A stretch of 64,000 bases of DNA from Bifidobacterium pseudolongum subsp. pseudolongum DSM 20099. GTDB lineage: Bacteria > Actinomycetota > Actinomycetes > Actinomycetales > Bifidobacteriaceae. This document shows, piece after piece, positions 56,834-64,000 of this stretch. Within the stretch, counting starts at the first letter, position 1; each line of letters starts with the position of its first letter. Both the position numbers and the translations under genes were made by a program. Location: positions 1 to 64,000 of the forward strand of contig NZ_JDTZ01000005.1 in the NCBI RefSeq assembly GCF_000771225.1. The letters run 5' to 3'. Below the pieces are notes generated by a model. It had not been told where the DNA came from, searched no databases, and was given only the letters and a program-made list of their open reading frames with translations.

Positions 56834-57583
56834 TCAGCGTGGGCGTACCTCGGCCACGGCTCGGGCATGTTCGGCGAGTGCGTCCAAGCGCGCGAGCTCG
56901 TCGCGCATGTCTGCGCTCTGCTCGGGGGTGAACGTGCCGTAGCGGCGTTCGGCGGCCGCACGGATCAGGAAGTCGCTGATCGCAGGATTCTTCGGCAGCA
57001 GCGACCCATGCATGTAGGTGCCGATCACATGGTTCACCACGGCGCCTTCGGTGTGGTCCTCGCCGTTGTTGCCGCAACCGTCGGCGTCCACATGCCCCAG
57101 CGGCTGCACATGCTCGCGCAGGAACGTCTGCCCCGAATGGTTCTCGTAGCCCACGATCCGGCCGAATTGTTCGCTCAATTCGGTGAGGTTGCCGATCATG
57201 CGCACATCACGCCCCACCGTGTACGCGCCGATGATCGAGATGCCTTCGAGCTTCGAGCCGTCCACCGTCTCAAAGTATTCGCCGAACAGCTGGTAGAGGC
57301 CGCAGATCATGAGCATCGGCACGCCGTCCTGCGCGAGCGAGCGCAGCAGGTCGGCGCGGCGGAACAGGTCCTCGATGATCTTGCGCTGGCCGTTGTCCTG
57401 GCCGCCACCGCCCAGGATGATGTCGGCATGGTCGGGCCACGGGTCGTTCTGGTTGACGGCGTGGATGCGCGGCTCATAGCCGTAGAGCGCGAGCCGGCGC
57501 TCCACGGTGAGCACGTTGCCCGAATCGCCGTAGATGTTCATGTCTTTGGGATAGAGCGAGACAATGTCGATTTGCCGTGCCAT
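56834..57583 (-). CDS. gatD: Lipid II isoglutaminyl synthase, glutaminase subunit
   Basis: Supplies ammonia to MurT for amidating D-Glu of the peptidoglycan stem. 249 aa, class I glutamine amidotransferase-like. Nucleophile Cys94 in MLMICGLYQLFGEYF; GGGGQDNGQ and the catalytic His in HVIGTYMHGSLLPKNP. AAAGGAG lies 6 nt before ATG 57583; the frame continues upstream but overlaps murT. It follows murT by 11 nt. Confidence 0.92.
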   Translation of the reverse strand: MARQIDIVSLYPKDMNIYGDSGNVLTVERRLALYGYEPRIHAVNQNDPWPDHADIILGGGGQDNGQRKIIEDLFRRADLLRSLAQDGVPMLMICGLYQLFGEYFETVDGSKLEGISIIGAYTVGRDVRMIGNLTELSEQFGRIVGYENHSGQTFLREHVQPLGHVDADGCGNNGEDHTEGAVVNHVIGTYMHGSLLPKNPAISDFLIRAAAERRYGTFTPEQSADMRDELARLDALAEHARAVAEVRPR

Positions 57584-57594
57584 CACGCACTCCT

Positions 57595-59043
57595 TTACTT
57601 GCCCACGCCGGCGTCCGCAACGTCGGCCATCGTGCCCAGGATCGAACGCACGGCGAGCATTGCCGTGTACGTGCAGTAGATGTGTTTGCGCGTGCCCGGG
57701 TCCATGCCCACGAACGCGCGCACTGCCTGCTCGAGGTCGGTGTTGACGCCGCGCGCCGCCACGCCGTCGTATTCGAGCCGCAGCGCCATGTCCCACGCGC
57801 GCACGCCCGACACGGCGTCGACGCCGGTGGCGTGCAGGCTCGTGAAGTCGACGTCCCACAGCCAGCTCATGTCGCGGCCGTCGGCGTATTCGTCGTTGAT
57901 GCAGATCATCGTGTTGCAGCCGGCCGGCGGGAACGAGGCGAGCGCCAGACGGAACCCCATCGGGTTCTTCACGAGCAGCAGCTCGACGGGCGAGCCCTGC
58001 ACGTCGATCACCTCGCCGCGTCCGAACGCCGGCGTGACCTGCGCGAGCGCATCGACGAGCGCATCGGTCGAGGCGCCGGCGAAGCGCTGGGCGCGCATCA
58101 CGAAGCCGTCGCGGCGTTTGGCGGGCAGGCGTGCGGCGCGCTCGCGGATCGCCTGCGGGTTGCGTACGCTAGCCTGCACCGCGCGCACCACGGCGAGCGC
58201 GGCCGCCGCGTTGTACAGGTTGTAGACGCCTTCGAGGCGCACCTCGGAGTCGTATTCGGTGCCGTCGATGAGCAGTTGCGCGCGGTGGTCGCCCACGCCG
58301 GTGAGCATCACGTCGGCCACGGTGCCCGCGGTCGGTTCGGCGGGCGCGGACGCCGGTGCGGCGTCACGCTCGAAGGTCGTGGCCATGTCGTCGTCGGTCG
58401 GGAAGAACCGGCGCAGGGCCTGCGAAAGGCCGAAGTGCACAGTGCGCGCACCGCTTGGCACGACCTGCGCGAGCGCGGCGATGCGCGGGTCCTCGCGGTT
58501 GAGCACCACCGTGCCGGTCGTGGCGGCTGCGACGCGTGACAGCAGGCGCGCGGTGTTGTCGATCTCGCCGAAGCGATCGAGCTGGTCGCGCATCACGTTG
58601 AGCAGCAGCGCGTAGTCGGGGCGCACCTGCTCCACGAAATGCACGGCGTAGGCCTCGTCGAGCTCGAGCACGGCGATGTCGGCGTCGAGCGCGCCGTCCG
58701 CCGAGACCTCCTGCAACAGCGCGGAGACGACGCCGCGCGTGAAGTTGGAGCCGGTGGGATTCGTGAACACGCGCAATCCCAACGATTCGAGCATCATCGA
58801 GACCATGCGCGTGGTGGTCGTCTTGCCGTTGGTGCCCGAGACAAGCACCACACCGAGCGGCAGCTGCGCGAGCGTGCGGCGCAGGAAGCCGGGGTCCACG
58901 CGTTCCACGACCTTGCCGGGGAACGCGCTGCCCCCATGGTGCGTGATGCGCGAAGCCCAGCGCACGCCTTTGCCGATCGTGGGCGTGGCGAAGGCGTACC
59001 AAGGCGCGCGCGGCGCCGGTGTGCCGGTGGGTGCTTGCGTCAT
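57595..59043 (-). CDS. murT: Lipid II isoglutaminyl synthase, Mur-ligase subunit
   Basis: ATP-dependent activation of D-Glu in lipid II. 482 aa: P-loop SGTNGKTTTTRM, NPTGSNFTRGVVSALL, then Mur-ligase-like blocks LLLNVMRDQLDRFGEI and GVYNLYNAAAALAV, and a C-terminal DUF1727 domain (GRDMSWLWDVDFTSL). The zinc-ribbon cysteines known from staphylococcal MurT are absent from the insert around residues 200-260. ATG 59043 is 1 nt after the dnaB stop. Confidence 0.92.
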   Translation of the reverse strand: MTQAPTGTPAPRAPWYAFATPTIGKGVRWASRITHHGGSAFPGKVVERVDPGFLRRTLAQLPLGVVLVSGTNGKTTTTRMVSMMLESLGLRVFTNPTGSNFTRGVVSALLQEVSADGALDADIAVLELDEAYAVHFVEQVRPDYALLLNVMRDQLDRFGEIDNTARLLSRVAAATTGTVVLNREDPRIAALAQVVPSGARTVHFGLSQALRRFFPTDDDMATTFERDAAPASAPAEPTAGTVADVMLTGVGDHRAQLLIDGTEYDSEVRLEGVYNLYNAAAALAVVRAVQASVRNPQAIRERAARLPAKRRDGFVMRAQRFAGASTDALVDALAQVTPAFGRGEVIDVQGSPVELLLVKNPMGFRLALASFPPAGCNTMICINDEYADGRDMSWLWDVDFTSLHATGVDAVSGVRAWDMALRLEYDGVAARGVNTDLEQAVRAFVGMDPGTRKHIYCTYTAMLAVRSILGTMADVADAGVGK

Positions 59044-59044
59044 G

Positions 59045-60421
59045 TCAGACCCCCTGTTGCATGTTCTGGGCCATGTCGCTGAAGCGCGAGTACTGGCCCT
59101 GGAACCCGAGTTGGAACGTTGCGGTGGGGCCGTTGCGGTGCTTTGCCATGATGATGTCCGCCTCGCCCGGCCTGTCCTCTTTATCATAGACGTCGGGGCG
59201 GTGCACCAGGAAGATCACGTCGGCGTCCTGCTCGATCGAGCCGGATTCGCGCAGGTCGGAGATCTGCGGCTTGCGGTCGTTGCGCATCTCGGAATTGCGG
59301 TTGAGCTGGCTCAACGCCACGACCGGCAGCTCGAGCTCTTTCGCGAGCAGCTTGAGCGCGCGCGAGAATTCGGAAACCTCCTGCTGGCGGCTTTCCACCT
59401 GCTTGCCCGAGCTCATGAGCTGCAGATAGTCGATCACCACGAGCTTGAGGCCCTGCGTCTGCTTGAGGCGGCGGCACTTGGCGCGGATCTCCATGAGGCT
59501 CATGTTCGGCGAATCGTCGATGTACAGCGGGGCGCTCTCGAGCTTGCCGTAGAAGTCGTTGAGCACGTTCCAGCGGCCGGGGTCGATGTCGTCGGGGTTG
59601 CGCATCGCGGCGAGCGGAATGTTCGTCTCCGCGGCGATGATGCGCTGCGCGAGCTCGATGCGGCTCATCTCGAGGCTGAAGATCACGGTGGGCTCGTGGT
59701 GCTTGAGCGCGGCCGAACGCGCGAAGTCCACGCCGAGCGTCGATTTGCCCATCGCGGGGCGGCCGGCCACCACCACCATCTGGCCGGGCTGCAGGCCCTT
59801 CGTCATCGCATCGATCTCGCGGAAGCCGGTGGGGATGCCGGCTTCGATCTCGCCTTTCTGGATGCGGTCGATCTGGTCGAGCGCCGTGTTCACGGCGTCG
59901 CGCAGCGGCACGTAGTCCTGATGCACCTTGCCTTCGCCCATCTCGTAGGCCTCGGCCTGTGCCAGGTTGATCACGTCCTGGGCCTGCGCGCCGCCGGCGT
60001 TGTAGCCGAGCTGGGTGATTTTGGTGCCGGTGGCGATCACGCGGCGCAGCAGCGCGCGCTGGTGCACGATCTCGGCGTAATACAGGGCGTTCGCGGCCGT
60101 CGGCACCTCCGACGCCAGGTCGTGCAGGTAGTTCACACCGCCGATCTTCTGCAGGTCGCCGCGCTCGTCGAGCTTCGTGGCCACCGTCACGCTGTCCACG
60201 GGGTCGCCGGCGCTGAACATGGCCAGGATCGTCTCATAGATCGTCTGGTGGTTCGGCTGGTAGAAATCCTCGGGGTCGAGGGCCTGCGAGATCTCGCCGA
60301 TTGCGTCTTTGCTCACGAGCATGCCGCCCAACGCGGCGCGCTCGGCGTCATCATCGTGCGGGGGCACGCGGTCGAACAGCGATGCGTCATTCATGTCGGT
60401 TTTCTGGAATCCTTCAGCCAT
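59045..60421 (-). CDS. dnaB: Replicative DNA helicase
   Basis: 458 aa. N-terminal interaction domain (PPHDDDAERAALGGMLVSKDAI), then the RecA-type helicase domain with VVAGRPAMGKSTLGVDFA (Walker A), LVVIDYLQLM (Walker B) and SQLNRNSEMR. No intein. The ATG at 60421 is chosen on the promoter position; MNDASLFDRV at 60394 would be the alternative. First gene of dnaB-murT-gatD. Confidence 0.95.
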   Translation of the reverse strand: MAEGFQKTDMNDASLFDRVPPHDDDAERAALGGMLVSKDAIGEISQALDPEDFYQPNHQTIYETILAMFSAGDPVDSVTVATKLDERGDLQKIGGVNYLHDLASEVPTAANALYYAEIVHQRALLRRVIATGTKITQLGYNAGGAQAQDVINLAQAEAYEMGEGKVHQDYVPLRDAVNTALDQIDRIQKGEIEAGIPTGFREIDAMTKGLQPGQMVVVAGRPAMGKSTLGVDFARSAALKHHEPTVIFSLEMSRIELAQRIIAAETNIPLAAMRNPDDIDPGRWNVLNDFYGKLESAPLYIDDSPNMSLMEIRAKCRRLKQTQGLKLVVIDYLQLMSSGKQVESRQQEVSEFSRALKLLAKELELPVVALSQLNRNSEMRNDRKPQISDLRESGSIEQDADVIFLVHRPDVYDKEDRPGEADIIMAKHRNGPTATFQLGFQGQYSRFSDMAQNMQQGV

Positions 60422-60458
60422 AGCTCACGAGTATATCCATGGAATGGCACAGGCGAAA
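60422..60458 (-). promoter_or_regulatory. Promoter of dnaB with short or absent leader
   Basis: On the minus strand TATACT (60435-60430) lies 8 nt before the ATG at 60421. The -35 position has TTTCGC. No RBS precedes the ATG. Confidence 0.55.
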
Positions 60459-60580
60459 CCGTGCGGATGGAGCACTACCCGTAGCGGAAGAGGACGGAGA
60501 GGGAGAGGCATCAACGCACTTGTTGGGGGCTGCCGCATTTTCCCTGTAACGTGACCCGTCGCCCACCGAGGTGTCGCGCC

Positions 60581-60586
60581 TACAAT
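60581..60586 (+). promoter_or_regulatory. -10 element of the first uracil-DNA-glycosylase-family gene
   Basis: TACAAT lies 27 nt before ATG 60614. GGGAGG (60602-60607) lies 6 nt before the ATG, so this mRNA has a normal leader. Confidence 0.45.
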
Positions 60587-60613
60587 CGGAAATCAGGATA
60601 TGGGAGGCTGCAT

Positions 60614-61207
60614 ATGGCAAGTATCGAAGACATCAGAACCAGCATCATCAACGACCCGCGCAACGCGCGCTTCACCGCCGAAGGGTGGAAGCCGGTGTTC
60701 TCCGCACCATCCACCGCCGTGATCACGATTGTCGGCCAGACGCCGAGCGCGGACGCGCAGCGCAGCGGGCTGTGCTGGGACGACCGCAGCGGTGACCGCC
60801 TGCGCGAATGGCTCGACGTGGACCGCGAGACGTTCTACCATTCCGGCCTGTTCGCGCTCGTGCCGATGGATTTCTACTTCCTCGGCGATGGAGAGGACGG
60901 CCATGGAGACACACCGCGCCCGTGGGTCGCGCCACAATGGCACCCGCAGATCAACGCGGACCTGCCGCATGTGCAGCTGACGGTCCTAGCGGGCGAAGAC
61001 GCGCAGCGCTACTACCTGCATGAGAACACCGAAGCGCGCGAGACGCAGACCGTGGAGCATTTCGAACAATACCTGCCCAAGTTCTTCCCCATCGTGCACC
61101 CTTCGGGCCGCACCAACATCTGGCGTACCGAGCATCCGTGGTTCGACGAGCGCGTGATCCCCGCACTGCGCACACGCGTGCATGGGATCATCGACGCGCG
61201 GCAGTGA
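60614..61207 (+). CDS. Uracil-DNA-glycosylase-family protein (copy 1)
   Basis: 197 aa. UDG-superfamily fold: ITIVGQTPSADAQ at the water-activating loop, DRETFYHSGLFALVPMDFYF, VQLTVLAGEDAQRYYL and the minor-groove loop FFPIVHPSGRTNIW. Compared with copy 2 the first motif is GQTPS instead of GQAPG. Base-excision activity is only inferred. RBS GGGAGG decides the ATG. It is followed by a paralogue after 32 bp. Confidence 0.8.
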   Translation: MASIEDIRTSIINDPRNARFTAEGWKPVFSAPSTAVITIVGQTPSADAQRSGLCWDDRSGDRLREWLDVDRETFYHSGLFALVPMDFYFLGDGEDGHGDTPRPWVAPQWHPQINADLPHVQLTVLAGEDAQRYYLHENTEARETQTVEHFEQYLPKFFPIVHPSGRTNIWRTEHPWFDERVIPALRTRVHGIIDARQ

Positions 61208-61239
61208 CGTGCCCTGCCCCCTACATGGAAAGGTGACCG

Positions 61240-61821
61240 ATGGAAACGATTGAGCGCATCACACAGGAGATCATGGCCGACCCGGCCAACCGCAGCTACA
61301 CCGAGCGGGGCATTCCACCGCTGTTCAGTGCGCCCACGACCGCGCGCATCAACATCGTGGGGCAGGCGCCGGGCGTGCGCGCGCAGGAGACGCGGCTGTT
61401 CTGGAACGACCCAAGCGGCGACCGCCTGCGCGCATGGATGGGCGTGGACCGCGACACGTTCTACCATTCGGGCATGTTCGCGATCCTGCCGATGGATTTC
61501 TATTTTCCGGGCAAAGGCAAATCAGGCGACCTGGCGCCGCGGCGCGGATTCGCCGAGAAGTGGCATCCGCGCATCCTGGCCGACCTGCCCGATATCCAGC
61601 TCACAATCCTCGTGGGCCAATACGCGACGCACCACTACCTGCACCTCAAGTCGTCGGTCAAGCTCACGAGCATCGTCGAGGACTACCGCAGCTACCTGCC
61701 CGAGTTCTTCCCCATCGTGCACCCTTCGCCACGCAACGGCATCTGGCTCGGCGCCCACCCGTGGTTCGAGCGCGACGTGGTGCCTGCGCTGCAGCAGCGC
61801 GTGCACAGCATCCTGCAGTGA
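61240..61821 (+). CDS. Uracil-DNA-glycosylase-family protein (copy 2)
   Basis: 193 aa, alignable to copy 1 over its whole length (SGDRLRAWMGVDRDTFYHSG, IQLTILVGQYATHHYLHL). Motifs INIVGQAPGVRAQE and FFPIVHPSPRNGIW fit the superfamily better than those of copy 1. GGAAAGGTGACCG precedes the ATG. A tandem duplication is clear; functional divergence is possible. Confidence 0.82.
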   Translation: METIERITQEIMADPANRSYTERGIPPLFSAPTTARINIVGQAPGVRAQETRLFWNDPSGDRLRAWMGVDRDTFYHSGMFAILPMDFYFPGKGKSGDLAPRRGFAEKWHPRILADLPDIQLTILVGQYATHHYLHLKSSVKLTSIVEDYRSYLPEFFPIVHPSPRNGIWLGAHPWFERDVVPALQQRVHSILQ

Positions 61822-61901
61822 GCGAAAACAGCGACGCTGGATACCAGTCCAGCAGGCCACTGCATTTTGGCGGTGGGCAGAAAACCACGGTGATGCCGCC
61901 C

Positions 61902-62017
61902 TGTGGATTGGTGTATCCACAAAATCGTGATTTATCCACATTCTGGGGATAACCATGTGGATTGCCGCTGATTTTATCCACATTCGGTGGATAAGTCTGT
62001 GGATAGCGTGGGGATAC
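61902..62017. other. Array of DnaA-box-like 9-mers
   Basis: Nine 9-mers resembling TTATCCACA: two perfect (61932-61940, 61974-61982), five with one mismatch (61913, 61944, 61986, 61998 and, more weakly, others), and weaker ones at 61902, 61956 and 62009. Orientations alternate. Start intervals are 11, 19, 12, 12, 18, 12, 12 and 11 bp. It lies between the glycosylase gene and the 3' end of glnD. No dnaA, dnaN or gidB gene is nearby. Confidence 0.75.
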
Positions 62018-62091
62018 GAGGTGTACAGCCTCCATTCCCCACTGTTCCGATTTGCCATATGGCTAGTTCTCTGCTATACTGCCCGCACCAT

Positions 62092-63948
62092 TCACATGTG
62101 GTATTGCGCGACCGAAGCCATCGTCGTCACCAGTTTGGCGCGCCACCGGCTCCACCCCACCTTGCCCGAGATCTGCTCTTCGGCGGTGGCTCCCAACGAA
62201 CACATGTCGGCACGCGTCAAGTCGAACAGCATGTCGAGCAGCGCCGGGTCGTGCTCCACGCGCCGCGCAAGCTCACCGCCCGCCTCGGGGTCGTTCGGGT
62301 TGCGCGAACTCGCGAATTCCGAAAGTGTCAGATGCTCGCGCACAAGCAATGTAGCCCAGTGCACGATTCGCGGGTCGAAACCCATGCGCGTGAGCACCGC
62401 GCGCGCATGGCGCGCCCCTTCACGCGCGTGGTCAGTGACACCGGGCCGTTTGCCGATGTCGTGCAGGATCCCCGCGAGCAACAGCGCCGTGTACTGGTCG
62501 CTCGTGTAGTTCTCGGATGTGCGCGGCGCCACCCCGGCCGCCAGAAAATCGGGACGCACATGGGTGAGCTGCGCCGTCACTTCGAGCATGTGCCGGTCGA
62601 TTGTGAAGCGGTGCGCGGCGGAGGCGCTCGGCCGGTTGCGGATCGCCTCCCATTCGGGCATCCACCGGCTGGGGATCCCCACAAAGTCCAGCTCCTCCCA
62701 CGTGCGCGCCAGTTGATCGCCGGTGGCGAGCAGGCGCACGAACAGCGCGCGCGTCTCGTCCGTCCACTCCGTGTAGCGGATCGGTGCGCGCCGCAGGTTC
62801 AGCAGTGTGGACGTATTGATCGAAAGTCCGTGTTCGGCCGCTGCTACCGACGCACGCAGCGGCAGCGCGCCGTCGGTCCGCACATCGGCGCCGGGGGCGA
62901 GCACAACCTCGTGTTCGTGCTCGGCCACGCCGGCGGCGAGCACGTCGAATGTCGGCGCTTCGCGTTTGCCGCCGGCGCGCGGATGGCGGAGCTGAAAGAA
63001 CGAAAAACGCGGTTTGTCATGCACGAGTGTGCGTTCGGCGCGCGCCGCCGTGGCGTCGAGCGAGAACGCGATGGTGCGCCCGAGCCGCGCGAGCAATGTC
63101 TGCAAATCATCGATCGACTTCGCCTCGCGCGCACCACTCGGCAGCGTGGGATCCGCAAGCCCGAGCATCGCGGCTACCGGCGCCTGGTATGGCGCGAGCA
63201 ACAGGTTCGTGTCTTTGCCCGCGGCCATATGGATGCAGTCGCGCACATCGAGCAGGCGTTCCACACTGGCGTCGTACCTGCCGTGCGGGCGGTCCGCGAG
63301 CCACGACGCGGCGAGCGCGCCCAACAACACGGTGTCGCGCAGTCCGCCGCGTGACTCCTTGATGTCGGGCTGGTTCACATACGGCATCTGCCCGAACCGC
63401 TCCAGCCGCACGCGCGCGGAGTCGAGCAGTTCCGGCAGCCGTTTGCGCGCGGCCTTGCGCCAGCGCTCCAAAATGGCGGTGGATGTGCGCGTCACGAGTT
63501 CACCGTCGCCCGCGACCGCGCGCACGTCGAGCCAGCCCATCGCCGCCGGCAGGTCGTGGTCGGTCACGGCCTCGCACTCCGCCACTGTGCGCACCGAATA
63601 ATCCAGGTCGATTCCCGCGTCCCAGATTGGATACCACAGCTTGTTCGCGAGTTCGGCGAGCCGCGCATGGTCCAACGCGCGGCCGTCGCTGATCAGCACG
63701 AGGTCGAGGTCGGACGCGGGGCCGATCTGCCCGCGCGCGAGCGAACCGACGGCGGCGAGCGCTACGCCGCGACTCGGCACGTCGAACGGCACGGCCTGCG
63801 CGGCTTCGTTCCACAATTGCGCCAGCGCGTCCATCGCGAGCGCGGTGCGCGCGGCGCGCTTGGCGGTGCCGCCGCGCAGTACGCCGTCCGCGTCCGGCGC
63901 GCTCAGTTCGAGCATGCATGTTTTGAGATCGCTGACTGCGCTGGGCAT
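62092..63948 (-). CDS. glnD: [Protein-PII] uridylyl- or adenylyltransferase, short form
   Basis: Nucleotidyltransferase that modifies the nitrogen sensor PII. 618 aa. NTase motif VGSLARGQIGPASDLDLVLI, the segment QPDIKESRGGLRD typical of GlnD, and an HD domain with LLAGILHDIGKRPGV and DHAREGARHA. The C-terminal ACT repeats of enterobacterial GlnD (about 890 aa) are missing; the protein ends soon after ISGKVGWSRWRAKL. AAAGGAA lies before ATG 63948. No PII or amt gene is in the window; they may lie beyond the right edge. Confidence 0.87.
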   Translation of the reverse strand: MPSAVSDLKTCMLELSAPDADGVLRGGTAKRAARTALAMDALAQLWNEAAQAVPFDVPSRGVALAAVGSLARGQIGPASDLDLVLISDGRALDHARLAELANKLWYPIWDAGIDLDYSVRTVAECEAVTDHDLPAAMGWLDVRAVAGDGELVTRTSTAILERWRKAARKRLPELLDSARVRLERFGQMPYVNQPDIKESRGGLRDTVLLGALAASWLADRPHGRYDASVERLLDVRDCIHMAAGKDTNLLLAPYQAPVAAMLGLADPTLPSGAREAKSIDDLQTLLARLGRTIAFSLDATAARAERTLVHDKPRFSFFQLRHPRAGGKREAPTFDVLAAGVAEHEHEVVLAPGADVRTDGALPLRASVAAAEHGLSINTSTLLNLRRAPIRYTEWTDETRALFVRLLATGDQLARTWEELDFVGIPSRWMPEWEAIRNRPSASAAHRFTIDRHMLEVTAQLTHVRPDFLAAGVAPRTSENYTSDQYTALLLAGILHDIGKRPGVTDHAREGARHARAVLTRMGFDPRIVHWATLLVREHLTLSEFASSRNPNDPEAGGELARRVEHDPALLDMLFDLTRADMCSLGATAEEQISGKVGWSRWRAKLVTTMASVAQYHM

Positions 63949-64000
63949 GGGTTCCTTTCGCGTATGAGAATCCCCGCGCGCGCTTGCTGCGCCACGCGGG

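Noticed and set aside
61902-62017. Calling the DnaA-box array the chromosomal origin
   Set aside because: No dnaA, dnaN, recF or rpmH in the window, and no clear AT-rich unwinding element beside it; kept as an unexplained array instead.

Overview
The window is GC-rich, gene-dense chromosomal DNA of a Bifidobacterium (phylum Actinomycetota). The evidence is a C69 dipeptidase PepD, separated ptsH and ptsI, catalytic and ACT parts of aspartokinase as separate genes, an actinobacterial Tad pilus locus, MurT-GatD, a DUF5701 protein and a large GH43/GH127 arabinan-utilisation cluster. Genus is fairly secure; species cannot be read from the window. No rRNA, tRNA, CRISPR array, insertion sequence or prophage was recognised.

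Layout. 0-17 kb is housekeeping: formate-tetrahydrofolate ligase, PepD, a PEBP protein, PTS enzyme I with HPr divergent from it, the topA-tmk-holB block, a PAP2 membrane phosphatase, the 4.5S/SRP RNA gene (about 12824-12912, minus), inositol-1-phosphate synthase and a class A penicillin-binding protein. 16.7-30.7 kb is an arabinan island: GH127, an ABC importer without its ATPase (two permeases and a binding lipoprotein), GH43, a LacI regulator, a large GH43 with an inserted Ig-like domain, an exported endo-arabinanase lipoprotein and its intracellular paralogue. Three promoters in the island share one design: a TACAWCGWTGTA operator on the -35, a second operator just past the -10, and a 17-bp spacer. 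The expected flow is that the surface lipoprotein cuts arabinan, the ABC system imports the oligosaccharides, and the intracellular GH43 and GH127 enzymes trim them, all repressed by the LacI protein.

30.7-39.4 kb holds leuA, a DUF5701 gene, asd, the split aspartokinase, recR and dnaX. 39.4-44.4 kb is the tad locus in two transcription units (cpaE-tadA-tadB-tadC and flp-tadE-tadG-like), each preceded by the same 28-bp box. 44.4-45.6 kb is a gene-poor, partly AT-rich stretch with short tandem repeats, a possible gene remnant and a strong terminator. 45.6-64 kb holds ppk, a NUDIX-histidine phosphatase gene, an unrecognised gene, an epimerase-like gene, two GlsB-type membrane proteins, upp, a glycerophosphodiesterase, a UbiB-family kinase, a phasin-like protein, gatD-murT (peptidoglycan amidation), dnaB, two tandem uracil-DNA-glycosylase-family genes and a short glnD.

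The least expected signals are non-coding: a regularly spaced array of DnaA-box-like 9-mers at 61902-62017, with no dnaA nearby; the duplicated 28-bp box of the tad locus; a long inverted repeat with a second related copy 1.9 kb away; and several genes whose -10 hexamer lies only 7-8 nt before the start codon, suggesting leaderless mRNAs.
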